A DNA stretch of 64,000 nucleotides, from NCBI RefSeq assembly GCF_900112315.1, contig NZ_FOLL01000016.1:1-64000 (forward strand), read 5' to 3'. The first letter of the stretch is position 1, and each line of letters opens with the position of its first letter. The position numbers and the translations under genes were made by a program. This document shows, piece by piece, positions 1-7,015 of this stretch. The notes under the pieces were generated by a model, which saw nothing but the letters and a program-made list of their open reading frames with translations, was not told where the DNA came from and did not search any database. The DNA comes from Parapedobacter composti. Its GTDB lineage: Bacteria > Bacteroidota > Bacteroidia > Sphingobacteriales > Sphingobacteriaceae.

Positions 1-79
1 CATGGCCATCAACCACAAGAACCTGAAAGACCTATATCCACAGAACTATAAGAAAATAGTGCAGCAATCAAACATGTAG
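1..79 (+). CDS. C-terminal tail of an unidentified protein (possible transposase)
   Basis: An open frame enters from the left edge and ends at the TAG at 77-79. It contributes about 25 residues with a basic, polar character (for example NHKNLKDLYPQNYKK). I do not recognise the family from so short a piece. It ends two bases before the stop of the truncated amidohydrolase on the other strand, and its base composition is more AT-rich than its neighbours. That position, directly at the break in another gene, suggests the end of a mobile-element gene, but this is inference because the element lies outside the window. Confidence 0.4.
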   Translation, partial: MAINHKNLKDLYPQNYKKIVQQSNM

Positions 80-80
80 T

Positions 81-761
81 TCATAGGGCGGATACACCGG
101 CGGTGACAGATGGAATGGCTGAGGCTACTAATGACATGGCGTTGTCTACAAGTATTCCAGTAGGCCTACCGTTCTTCGTTTCTACTAGTCCGCCGTTTAT
201 GGTTCTCGGGCCGGTGATCTTGGCGAGTTCCAGCGCTTTTCCATTGGCAAGGGCAGCATGGCCGTCGACACGTATAAGATACACCGGAATATCCGGAAAC
301 ACTTCATCCAACAGGCGCCGGTCTGGAAAAGCTTTGGTTTCCCAGAGATTTTGATCCCAGCCCCGGCCAATCAGCCACGGGGCATCGGCAAATTCGTTCC
401 TGAACACCTTGAGGCGTTCAACGACCTCCTCAAACGACACTGCGCCCGTTAAATCAGCTTGGCCAAGCGTTTGCGCATACCCGAAAAAATGTGCATGCGC
501 GTCATAAAAGCCTGGGTATATAGGTTGTCCTTGTGCATCGATGATCGTGGGGGTATCATAAGCAGCCAAAATTTCCGCTGAACTGCCTATGGAAATGAAC
601 TTGCCGTCTCGCACCGCGAAGGCGTCGGCAGTGGAAAATGCGGAGTCCACGGTATATACCAATGCATTGTGTACAATTAGATCGGCTTGCTTGGAACTGC
701 TGCACGAAAGGGTCAGGAATGAACAGGCTATCGCCAGTGTTGTCAGGGTATTATTTGTCAT
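81..761 (-). pseudogene. Truncated YtcJ-like amidohydrolase lipoprotein
   Basis: The product begins with a lipoprotein signal (FLTLSCSSSKQ) and continues as the N-terminal part of a metal-dependent amidohydrolase of the YtcJ/imidazolonepropionase-like type. The metal motif DAHAHFFG is visible near residues 88-95, followed by GRGWDQNLWE and a conserved DGHAALANG stretch. Family members are usually about 530-560 residues, but this frame stops after 226, so most of the TIM barrel and the remaining metal ligands are missing. The start is 10 bp downstream of prmC on the same strand, so it was probably the second gene of that operon. The remaining fragment is unlikely to be an active hydrolase. A naturally short protein cannot be excluded without the sequence to the left. 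Confidence 0.7.
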
Positions 762-771
762 GCGATATGGG

Positions 772-1653
772 TTAGTGGTGTTGTTTCATGGCATGTACGA
801 TGCGATCGGCTCCTTGCATATCCTTATGGATTGTTACTTTTGCAAACCCTTTATTCTCGAGTAATTTGCATACTTGCATCCCGTACCGGCGGTTAATCTC
901 AAAATATAAATAGCCATTTTCCCGTAAATGACTGTGCGCAAAAGAAGCTATGTGATCGTAATATAACAACGGGGTACTTTCTTCAACGAAGAGGGCCAGT
1001 TTGGGCTCATGCGCTAATACATTCTGGTGCATGCTGTTTTGCTCGGATGGGGTGATATAGGGTGGGTTGCTGACCACGATATCAAAAACCTGTTCCGGTT
1101 GGAAAACCGAGTCCCATTCCAAAATATCGGCTTGGATGAACCTGACGGCTGGAGCGAAGTCCATAGCGTTCCGTCTGGCTACGTGCAACGCTTCTGCTGA
1201 AATATCCAGCGCATAGGTGATCGTCGAAGAACCTAAAAATCGCTGTAACGCGATGGCGATACAACCGCTTCCGGTGCCAATGTCGATAAGTTGCTTCGAT
1301 TGCCCATCAGGTGGTCTATGACCATGATGAGAAATGATAAGGTTTACCAGCTCTTCGGTTTCCGGCCGGGGAATCAATACCGATTCATTAACCGATAATC
1401 TCATGCCCATGAACCAGGCGTATCCCAGAATGTGCTGTATAGGTTTTGCCGTTTGGAGGGACTGCAAAGCGGTCCGTAACCATGCCGTATCACCGGGATT
1501 CAAGGGGGCATGCTTGCGGAGCAGGTAATCTTTTTTCGACCAACCAAAGCGGGCTTCCAGCAGCATAAAAAAGATATGGCGAGCTTCAGACGTGTCGTAC
1601 AGGGACGCCAGATCCGCTATATATTCTTGTTCAATAGCCGAGACAGAATGCAT
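772..1653 (-). CDS. prmC: Peptide chain release factor N5-glutamine methyltransferase PrmC
   Basis: PrmC (HemK) methylates the glutamine of the GGQ motif in release factors RF1 and RF2, using S-adenosylmethionine, which improves translation termination. The 293-residue product has the family's helical N-terminal domain, the linker motif IPRPETE (residues 94-100), the SAM-binding loop DIGTGSGCIAIAL (124-136) and the catalytic NPPY (196-199). Longer frames upstream are open, but I chose the ATG at 1653. A consensus-like -7 box at 1659-1666 would put the transcript start only 2-4 bases upstream, which excludes the ATG at 1665, and 293 residues fits the family length. It diverges from ribD and is followed 10 bp downstream by the truncated amidohydrolase gene. 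Confidence 0.93.
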   Translation of the reverse strand: MHSVSAIEQEYIADLASLYDTSEARHIFFMLLEARFGWSKKDYLLRKHAPLNPGDTAWLRTALQSLQTAKPIQHILGYAWFMGMRLSVNESVLIPRPETEELVNLIISHHGHRPPDGQSKQLIDIGTGSGCIAIALQRFLGSSTITYALDISAEALHVARRNAMDFAPAVRFIQADILEWDSVFQPEQVFDIVVSNPPYITPSEQNSMHQNVLAHEPKLALFVEESTPLLYYDHIASFAHSHLRENGYLYFEINRRYGMQVCKLLENKGFAKVTIHKDMQGADRIVHAMKQHH

Positions 1654-1658
1654 ATGGA

Positions 1659-1666
1659 CAAACATA
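1659..1666 (-). promoter_or_regulatory. Putative -7 box for prmC
   Basis: TATGTTTG on the minus strand matches the Bacteroidota -7 consensus TAnnTTTG. It ends five bases before the prmC ATG, implying a nearly leaderless mRNA. I see no convincing -33 TTG at the usual spacing. Confidence 0.45.
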
Positions 1667-1752
1667 CAGTATCCGTTCCGTTTACCAAAATATATGGCCT
1701 GTCTTTGACCGAGAAAAGCTGGAGCCACCGGGCTCACATGAACATTTTTAAT

Positions 1753-1760
1753 TAAGTTTG
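1753..1760 (+). promoter_or_regulatory. Putative -7 box for ribD
   Basis: TAAGTTTG matches the TAnnTTTG consensus and ends four bases before the first ribD ATG (1765). Either the transcript is leaderless or translation starts at the in-frame ATG at 1786. Confidence 0.45.
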
Positions 1761-1764
1761 CAGC

Positions 1765-2826
1765 ATGCAAGAACACGAACGGTATATGCGGCGCTGCCTG
1801 GAGCTGGCCTTATTGGGCGCGGGGTCTGTGAGCCCGAACCCCATGGTGGGTGCTTTGCTTTTGCATAACGGGAAAATCGTTGCCGAAAATTATCATCAAC
1901 GGTTCGGTGGCCAGCATGCCGAAGCGTTGGTAGTTAGTCAGGTATTGACTGAATATGGGCAAAAGGCAGAAGCGATCTTCCGTGAGGCAACCTTGTACGT
2001 AAGCCTTGAACCCTGCGCGCATTATGGGAAAACGCCACCCTGTGCGCAGTTACTGGCAGACTATCGTGTGAGCAGGGTGGTGGTAGGATGTCGCGACCCG
2101 TTTGATCAGGTAAACGGAAAGGGCATCACTGTTTTGAGAGCGGCAGGTATCGATGTCGTTGAGGGGGTTCTGGCCGGGGAGGCGGAGTGGCTGAACCGTC
2201 GATTTATCACCCGGGTGCAGCACCATCGGCCTTATATTATCCTCAAATGGGCGCAAACAGCAGATGGCTTCATGGCTCCGGCAGACAGTCGCCAACGCTG
2301 GATTACGGGGCCGGAAGCTAAGCAGTTGGTGCACCGCTGGCGGAGCGAAGAAGATGCCGTATTGGTAGGAGCAAAGACCGCGCAGGTGGATAATCCGAGG
2401 TTAACCGTTCGGGAATGGCAGGGGAGGAACCCTAAGCGTGTGGTGATTGATAGAAATTTGACCATACCGGCAGGGGCGTACCTGTTTGACGGCAACGCTG
2501 AAACCATAGTGTTCAACGCGGTGAAAACCGATTGGGTTGGTCAGATCAAATATATTGAGCTGGAGAACTTCGACTTGTATTTGCCACAGCAAATTGCTTA
2601 CCAGCTTTACCTGATGGATGTTCAGTCGATTATTGTGGAGGGAGGACGTAAAACGCTTGACCTGTTTATTCAGGCCGGATTGTGGGATGAAGCACGGGTC
2701 TTTACCGCTCCCGATGAATGGGGAGGCGGTATCGGCGCACCTATTCTGTACACAGCGCCGCAGCGGAGCCAGCAAGTAGGGCGCGACAGGTTAGATTACT
2801 ATCACCGGAACAATATAACGGCATGA
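1765..2826 (+). CDS. ribD: Riboflavin biosynthesis bifunctional deaminase/reductase RibD
   Basis: RibD carries out two successive steps of riboflavin synthesis: deamination of the diaminopyrimidine ring, then NADPH-dependent reduction of the ribosyl side chain. The N-terminal deaminase domain has the zinc motif HAE (residues 51-53) and PCAHYGKTPPC (83-93). The C-terminal half is the dihydrofolate-reductase-like domain, with LKWAQTADG and IIVEGGRKTLD. The 353-residue length is normal. The first ATG is used here, but a -7 box at 1753-1760 leaves almost no leader, so the ATG at 1786 (before RRCLELAL) is a real alternative. The stop overlaps the next ATG (ATGA). No FMN riboswitch was seen upstream. 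Confidence 0.95.
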   Translation: MQEHERYMRRCLELALLGAGSVSPNPMVGALLLHNGKIVAENYHQRFGGQHAEALVVSQVLTEYGQKAEAIFREATLYVSLEPCAHYGKTPPCAQLLADYRVSRVVVGCRDPFDQVNGKGITVLRAAGIDVVEGVLAGEAEWLNRRFITRVQHHRPYIILKWAQTADGFMAPADSRQRWITGPEAKQLVHRWRSEEDAVLVGAKTAQVDNPRLTVREWQGRNPKRVVIDRNLTIPAGAYLFDGNAETIVFNAVKTDWVGQIKYIELENFDLYLPQQIAYQLYLMDVQSIIVEGGRKTLDLFIQAGLWDEARVFTAPDEWGGGIGAPILYTAPQRSQQVGRDRLDYYHRNNITA

Positions 2827-3704
2827 TGGACTTTTATGTTGCGGCTATTATTCAAGCCCTTTGCTTCGGGCCGCTTGTGCTGGGGCTTTTTTTGTCGATG
2901 AAAGTGTTCAGTATTCCTGATATTACCACGGACGGAAGTTACACGTTAGGAGCCGTAATTACCGCGGTGGGATTTTCTAATGGTTATCCATTAGCTGCGA
3001 CTATAGTCTTGGCGATGTCAGGAGGAGCCCTCGCTGGTTGTTGTACTGCGTGGATTCATACGCGGCTGCGTATCCATGCCTTGCTTGCCGGTATTTTGGT
3101 GATGACGGGGCTTTATTCGGTGAACCTTGTATTGCTGGGTCGGTCAAACATGCCATTGATTGGGTATATTGATATATTTGCTTGGCTGGGGGTGTTCGAT
3201 GAAGCCGATCACAACACGCTGGCCGTATTGGTGTTTGTTTTGGCGGTGTTGTTCGCCGTGATGAATTTTATGTTGCGTAGCGATTTCGGTATTGCCATGC
3301 GGGCTACGGGCGATAGCGAACCGATGATTCGCGCACAGGGGGTAAACACGGTGCGCATGAAGCTCTATGGGCTGGCAATAGCGAATGCGCTTGTGGCATT
3401 CAGCGGATTCCTTATGGCGCAATTCCAGGGGTTTACGGATATTAATATGGGCATTGGGATTGTGATTAGCGGGCTGGGAGCGGTCATTATAGGTGATACA
3501 CTTATTAACCTGCTAAATGTCCGATCCATTCCGTTCATGTTAGCTTGCGTGCTGTTGGGCGTGGTGGTCTTCCAATTGTTGCTGGCGGTGGCGCTGAGCA
3601 TCGGCGTGGATGCCAGTCTCCTGAAATTGACCACATCAATGTTGGTGCTGACGATTGTGGCGCTTCCCCGGGTAGGTTCGTTTCTCCAATTTAGTAAGCG
3701 TTGA
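2823..3704 (+). CDS. ABC transporter permease, TrpY/BPD_transp_2-like
   Basis: This 293-residue polytopic membrane protein resembles the permeases paired with TrpX/DUF534-type substrate-binding proteins (branched-chain amino acid permease superfamily). It shows about eight to nine hydrophobic segments and the motif IPDITTDGSYTLGA near the N terminus, typical of this group. The ATG at 2823 overlaps the ribD stop by four bases, so translation is probably coupled to ribD. The longer open frame upstream lies inside ribD and is not used. The ATPase partner follows after 7 bp, but no binding-protein gene is adjacent. The substrate is unknown. The link to ribD makes a flavin-related substrate conceivable, which is inference only. 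Confidence 0.85.
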   Translation: MMDFYVAAIIQALCFGPLVLGLFLSMKVFSIPDITTDGSYTLGAVITAVGFSNGYPLAATIVLAMSGGALAGCCTAWIHTRLRIHALLAGILVMTGLYSVNLVLLGRSNMPLIGYIDIFAWLGVFDEADHNTLAVLVFVLAVLFAVMNFMLRSDFGIAMRATGDSEPMIRAQGVNTVRMKLYGLAIANALVAFSGFLMAQFQGFTDINMGIGIVISGLGAVIIGDTLINLLNVRSIPFMLACVLLGVVVFQLLLAVALSIGVDASLLKLTTSMLVLTIVALPRVGSFLQFSKR

Positions 3705-3711
3705 TAACCGT

Positions 3712-4467
3712 ATGCTTCAGCTCCAACATATCACAAAAACGTTCAATGCAGGCAAAGCCACTGCGGTGGTTGCGGTAGATGATGTGTCGGTACAACTTGA
3801 GGCGGGAAGCTATACCGTGATTATCGGCGCTAATGGATCGGGAAAAAGTACCTTATTGAATCTTATCGCTGGTAATACATATGCAGACAAGGGGAGAATT
3901 TTGTTACGGGGACGTGAAATCCATCGCCTGCCGGACTATCAGCGCAGTGCCTGGATAGCCCGGGTGTTCCAGAATCCATTGATGGGTACCGCGGCTTCAT
4001 TGAGTATTTTGGATAATTTCCGGATGGCTGCATTGCGCCAATCGCCTAAATGGATGCGGATTGGCGTGGATGCGGCTTTCAGCGATGCAGTACGTGATCG
4101 GATAGCCACGTTGGGCATGGGGCTCGAACATAAATTGCTGCAGCCTATGGGTACACTGAGTGGAGGGCAACGGCAGGCCTTAACCTTGCTGATGACAGTG
4201 ATGGCTGGCCTGGATGTGCTATTACTTGATGAGCCGACAGCCGCGCTGGATCCGCGATCCGCCAGGGAGGTGATGGAAATAGCCGATCGGATCATCTGCG
4301 AAAATGGGCTGATGGCGCTGCTCGTTACCCATAATGTCCATGAGGCGCTCCGCTATGGTACACGGCTTATTCAAATGGAAGGCGGCAAGATTAAGCGCAA
4401 CTACGACCGGCAAGCCAAATCGGCCTTAAACCATGCCGAGGTGGTTTCTTGGTTTGACTATTATTAA
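3712..4467 (+). CDS. ABC transporter ATP-binding protein
   Basis: This is a standard 251-residue ABC ATPase. It has Walker A GANGSGKST (residues 39-47), a Q-loop around VFQNP (85-89), the signature LSGGQRQ (149-155), Walker B LLLDEPTAALD (170-180) and the switch histidine in VTHNVHEAL. It begins 7 bp after the permease stop and presumably energises it. The C-terminal part is short, without an added regulatory domain. The pair resembles TrpZ/TrpY-type importers, whose binding protein would be expected but is not found in this window. Confidence 0.9.
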   Translation: MLQLQHITKTFNAGKATAVVAVDDVSVQLEAGSYTVIIGANGSGKSTLLNLIAGNTYADKGRILLRGREIHRLPDYQRSAWIARVFQNPLMGTAASLSILDNFRMAALRQSPKWMRIGVDAAFSDAVRDRIATLGMGLEHKLLQPMGTLSGGQRQALTLLMTVMAGLDVLLLDEPTAALDPRSAREVMEIADRIICENGLMALLVTHNVHEALRYGTRLIQMEGGKIKRNYDRQAKSALNHAEVVSWFDYY

Positions 4468-4512
4468 ATAATCTTCTATATTTGGGCGTACGGCACCTAA
4501 AAACCAAGACGT

Positions 4513-5799
4513 ATGGCCTTACCGGAAGACATGCTGCATTTTGTCTGGAAGTACCGCCTGTATTGTACGCAGGGGCTCCATACTGATTCAGGGAAATCGG
4601 TTGTTGTTTTGGAAACAGGCATACATAACCACGATGCTGGCCCCGATTTCGTAGCAGCCCGTATACGGATAGATGGAACCGAATGGGTCGGCAACGTGGA
4701 AATACACGTCAACTCATCCGATTGGAACAAGCATGGCCATCAGTATGACAGGGCCTATAATAATGTGGTATTGCATGTGGTGTATGAACACGACGGTGTC
4801 ATAACGAGGCAAGATGGTACAGTACCCGAAACGTTGGAGTTGAAATCGTTGATTCCGGTCCACGTACTGTCAAGATACGAAGAGCTGATGCGCGGTTTGC
4901 ACTGGATACCCTGTGAAAGGCTAATCCGCACTGTGCCCACGCTTAACCGGTCGCAATGGCTTTCACGGCTGCTGATCGAGCGTTTCGAACATCGGGTGAC
5001 GGCTATCTTCGACTTGTTGACGCGGCAACGCGGGAACTGGGAAGAAACCTGTTACATCTGGTTGGCTCGCAGCTTTGGGTTTAAAGTAAATGCACAGGCC
5101 TTTGAACAGCTCGCTCGTTCACTGCCGCAGGTAGTTCTGGGGAAGTACAAGGGACGTGCAATGGCAATTGAAGCCCTGTTTTTCGGACAGGCGGGTATGC
5201 TGGAAAACGTGGTGTTCAATGATACGTATCCGCGCGAATTGCAACGGGAATACCGGTACCTGCGCAAACTACATGGGCTCTCACCTATGGATGTTTCCGC
5301 ATGGAAGTATATGCGCACACGCCCGGGCAATTTTCCTACCCTCCGCATTGCGCAATTTGCAGCGTTGTGCTTACGTTCTACACGGTTATTTTCGGCAATA
5401 ATAGACACCGAGGCCGTCAATGCATTGAAAAACTGGTTTGAAGATTTACCGATCGCTTCCTATTGGTATGAACATTACCGGTTTGATGGCGTGGCGCGGC
5501 CTCATAGTGTTCAATTGGGCAAACGTTCAATAGACATGTTGCTTATCAATACCATTGCTGGTATTTTATTTGCTTATGGTAAATATATCGGTAATGAAAC
5601 GTATATTTATCGGGCCATAACGTTACTGGAAAACCTGAAAGCGGAGGATAATGCCATTATACGGCGTTTTTCGGCGTTAGGTGTCCAAGCGGGCCAGGCG
5701 GCAGAATCGCAGGCTCTGTTACAAATGAAGACCTATTATTGCGACAAAAGAAAATGCCTCGACTGCGGGATGGGATTACAGTTAATAAAAAAGCAATGA
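4513..5799 (+). CDS. DUF2851 family protein
   Basis: This 428-residue protein matches the DUF2851 family of Bacteroidota by its conserved N terminus (FVWKYRLYCTQGLHT, GIHNHDAGPDFVAARI, GNVEIHVNSSDW). Its function is unknown. There is no signal peptide or membrane segment. The C terminus holds a small cysteine cluster (C410, C415, C418), which could bind a metal. That part is unlike the rest of the protein and seems worth noting. It begins 45 bp after the ABC ATPase and its stop directly abuts the PspC-domain gene. Confidence 0.85.
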   Translation: MALPEDMLHFVWKYRLYCTQGLHTDSGKSVVVLETGIHNHDAGPDFVAARIRIDGTEWVGNVEIHVNSSDWNKHGHQYDRAYNNVVLHVVYEHDGVITRQDGTVPETLELKSLIPVHVLSRYEELMRGLHWIPCERLIRTVPTLNRSQWLSRLLIERFEHRVTAIFDLLTRQRGNWEETCYIWLARSFGFKVNAQAFEQLARSLPQVVLGKYKGRAMAIEALFFGQAGMLENVVFNDTYPRELQREYRYLRKLHGLSPMDVSAWKYMRTRPGNFPTLRIAQFAALCLRSTRLFSAIIDTEAVNALKNWFEDLPIASYWYEHYRFDGVARPHSVQLGKRSIDMLLINTIAGILFAYGKYIGNETYIYRAITLLENLKAEDNAIIRRFSALGVQAGQAAESQALLQMKTYYCDKRKCLDCGMGLQLIKKQ

Positions 5800-6024
5800 A
5801 TGATGGTAAAGCGGATTCTCCTATTTTTTGAACAGCGCTCTTTTGGGGTATGCACGTACATAGGTGAGCGTTTGGGTATATCCATCTCCAAGCTGCGTCT
5901 ATTCTTTATTTATACCTCTTTTCTGGCGGTAGGATTCCCCATTATTTTCTATTTTCTGGCTGGTGTGGTGCTGGATTTCCGAAATTACATTAAACGGATG
6001 CGCCATAGACTCTGGGATGTTTAG
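5800..6024 (+). CDS. Small PspC-domain membrane protein
   Basis: This is a 74-residue protein made almost entirely of a PspC domain. The motif FGVCTYIGERLGIS is followed by a helix and a strong membrane segment (FIYTSFLAVGFPIIFYFLAG). PspC domains are known from phage-shock envelope-stress systems, but no other psp gene is present here. The ATG follows the DUF2851 stop directly, and a second in-frame ATG lies three bases later. The end overlaps the convergent ankyrin gene by four bases. Confidence 0.85.
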   Translation: MMVKRILLFFEQRSFGVCTYIGERLGISISKLRLFFIYTSFLAVGFPIIFYFLAGVVLDFRNYIKRMRHRLWDV

Positions 6025-6671
6025 ACCTTGAGTATGGAAGCAATTTCGACGTGCCCTTTTTCAGCGGCTAAATCAGATGCCGTTTTGCCCATGTCGTTTT
6101 TTACTTCTACTTGGGCGCCGTTTTCAAGCAACACGATGATAAGATCGATGTTGCCGTTTTGAGAGGCTAAGTGCAGGGGAGTTGTCCGCAATGCTTGCAC
6201 CACGTTAACTTCAGCGCCAGCTTCAATCAGCATTTTAGCAATACTATCAAATCCGGAACCGATAGCGGCGTGAAGCGGATATACATTGTAGCCGTTCTGC
6301 GATTGGATATTCGGGTCGGCGCCCTGGGCCAGTAGAAACCGGACTACTTCTTCGTTGCCGAAATGCGTAGCCAGCCCCAGCGGCGTGAAGCCATGATCTG
6401 ATACGCTGTTCAATAGCTGAGGCATATTTTCGACCATCGCTTGTACTTGCTCCAATAATCCCGCAGCGGCAGCTTCATGGATGGTCAGTTCATCCATGTG
6501 CCTGAGCAGTATTTTTACTATCTGTGGCTTATTATAATAACAGGCTAACAATAACGGAGATATGTCGTGGCTGGTTTTCTGTTTGGTAAGGTTTGGATTG
6601 CCGTTCAGCAGGTCGTCAATAGCTAAGCTGTTCCCCGTTTCGATATATTCTTCCAGTATACTTAAACTCAT
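6021..6671 (-). CDS. Ankyrin-repeat protein
   Basis: This 216-residue protein consists of about five ankyrin repeats (for example GFTPLGLATHFGNEEVVRFL and TTPLHLASQNGNIDLIIVLL). It has no signal peptide, so it is probably cytoplasmic and acts through protein-protein contacts. In other bacteria similar proteins often sit beside catalase genes, but there is no catalase here. The ATG at 6671 is preferred over a GTG three bases upstream. A -7 box lies 25 bp upstream at 6696-6703. Confidence 0.85.
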   Translation of the reverse strand: MSLSILEEYIETGNSLAIDDLLNGNPNLTKQKTSHDISPLLLACYYNKPQIVKILLRHMDELTIHEAAAAGLLEQVQAMVENMPQLLNSVSDHGFTPLGLATHFGNEEVVRFLLAQGADPNIQSQNGYNVYPLHAAIGSGFDSIAKMLIEAGAEVNVVQALRTTPLHLASQNGNIDLIIVLLENGAQVEVKNDMGKTASDLAAEKGHVEIASILKV

Positions 6672-6695
6672 CACTCAGTTTGGCTAATTTATGAA

Positions 6696-6703
6696 CAAAA
6701 ATA
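6696..6703 (-). promoter_or_regulatory. Putative -7 box for the ankyrin gene
   Basis: TATTTTTG on the minus strand fits the TAnnTTTG consensus, leaving a leader of roughly 20 bases before the ATG at 6671. The surrounding sequence is very AT-rich. Confidence 0.5.
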
Positions 6704-6754
6704 ATACAGGACGAATTAACTAAAAAAATATTAAAAAAAACGAAATGCAAGGTG

Positions 6755-6776
6755 TTTGTAGTATTATAACTACAAA
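6755..6776. repeat. Inverted repeat, possible operator
   Basis: TTTGTAGT and ACTACAAA form perfect 8-bp arms around the spacer ATTATA. The site lies between the ankyrin promoter on the minus strand and the candidate small-RNA promoter on the plus strand. It has the size of a dimeric regulator site, but I cannot name the regulator. Confidence 0.5.
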
Positions 6777-6799
6777 ATCTTTTTTTGCTATACGTTTTA

Positions 6800-6830
6800 T
6801 TGTGGATCCTCATCGTTAACTTTACTTTTG
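6800..6830 (+). promoter_or_regulatory. Promoter of a candidate small RNA
   Basis: TTG at 6800-6802 and TACTTTTG at 6823-6830 are separated by 20 bp, a good match to the Bacteroidota -33/-7 arrangement. Transcription would begin near 6834-6837. Confidence 0.6.
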
Positions 6831-6833
6831 TAC

Positions 6834-6903
6834 TGCCCTCCCAAAGGGCATGTTTTTCATAGGTAGATGTAGGGTCGAATATTTGATTATTCGGCCCTTT
6901 TTT
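6834..6903 (+). ncRNA. Candidate small RNA of about 70 nt
   Basis: Directly after a consensus-like promoter lies a hairpin (TGCCCT at 6834-6839 with AGGGCA at 6845-6850; C-rich loop), then an unstructured linker and a strong intrinsic terminator. No ORF fits. The downstream protein gene has its own -7 box at 6974-6981, so this is more likely an independent short transcript than a leader. I do not recognise an Rfam family, and it lacks the SRP RNA and tmRNA hallmarks. Confidence 0.5.
6871..6903 (+). terminator. Intrinsic terminator of the candidate small RNA
   Basis: AGGGTCGAAT (6871-6880) pairs with ATTCGGCCCT (6889-6898) as a 10-bp stem with one G-T pair and an 8-nt loop, followed by six T residues. 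Confidence 0.75.
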
Positions 6904-6973
6904 AAAAGACGGCCGAACCCTGAATGCAAGTGTTAAAAAATGTGAAATGGTTTTCGGAATTTTGGTGAATTTC

Positions 6974-6981
6974 TATTTTTG
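6974..6981 (+). promoter_or_regulatory. Putative -7 box for the NEW3-ABC operon
   Basis: TATTTTTG matches TAnnTTTG and lies 34 bp before the chosen ATG at 7016. It supports that start over the upstream in-frame ATG at 6947, which would lie before the transcript start. Confidence 0.5.
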
Positions 6982-7015
6982 CGCGCGTACTGTTTATCAT
7001 CAAAATCTTTGTTTT

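Noticed and set aside
1600-1765. Possible FMN riboswitch upstream of ribD
   Set aside because: The 111-bp gap to prmC is too short and contains none of the conserved RFN-element segments. The promoter box also lies right at the ribD start.
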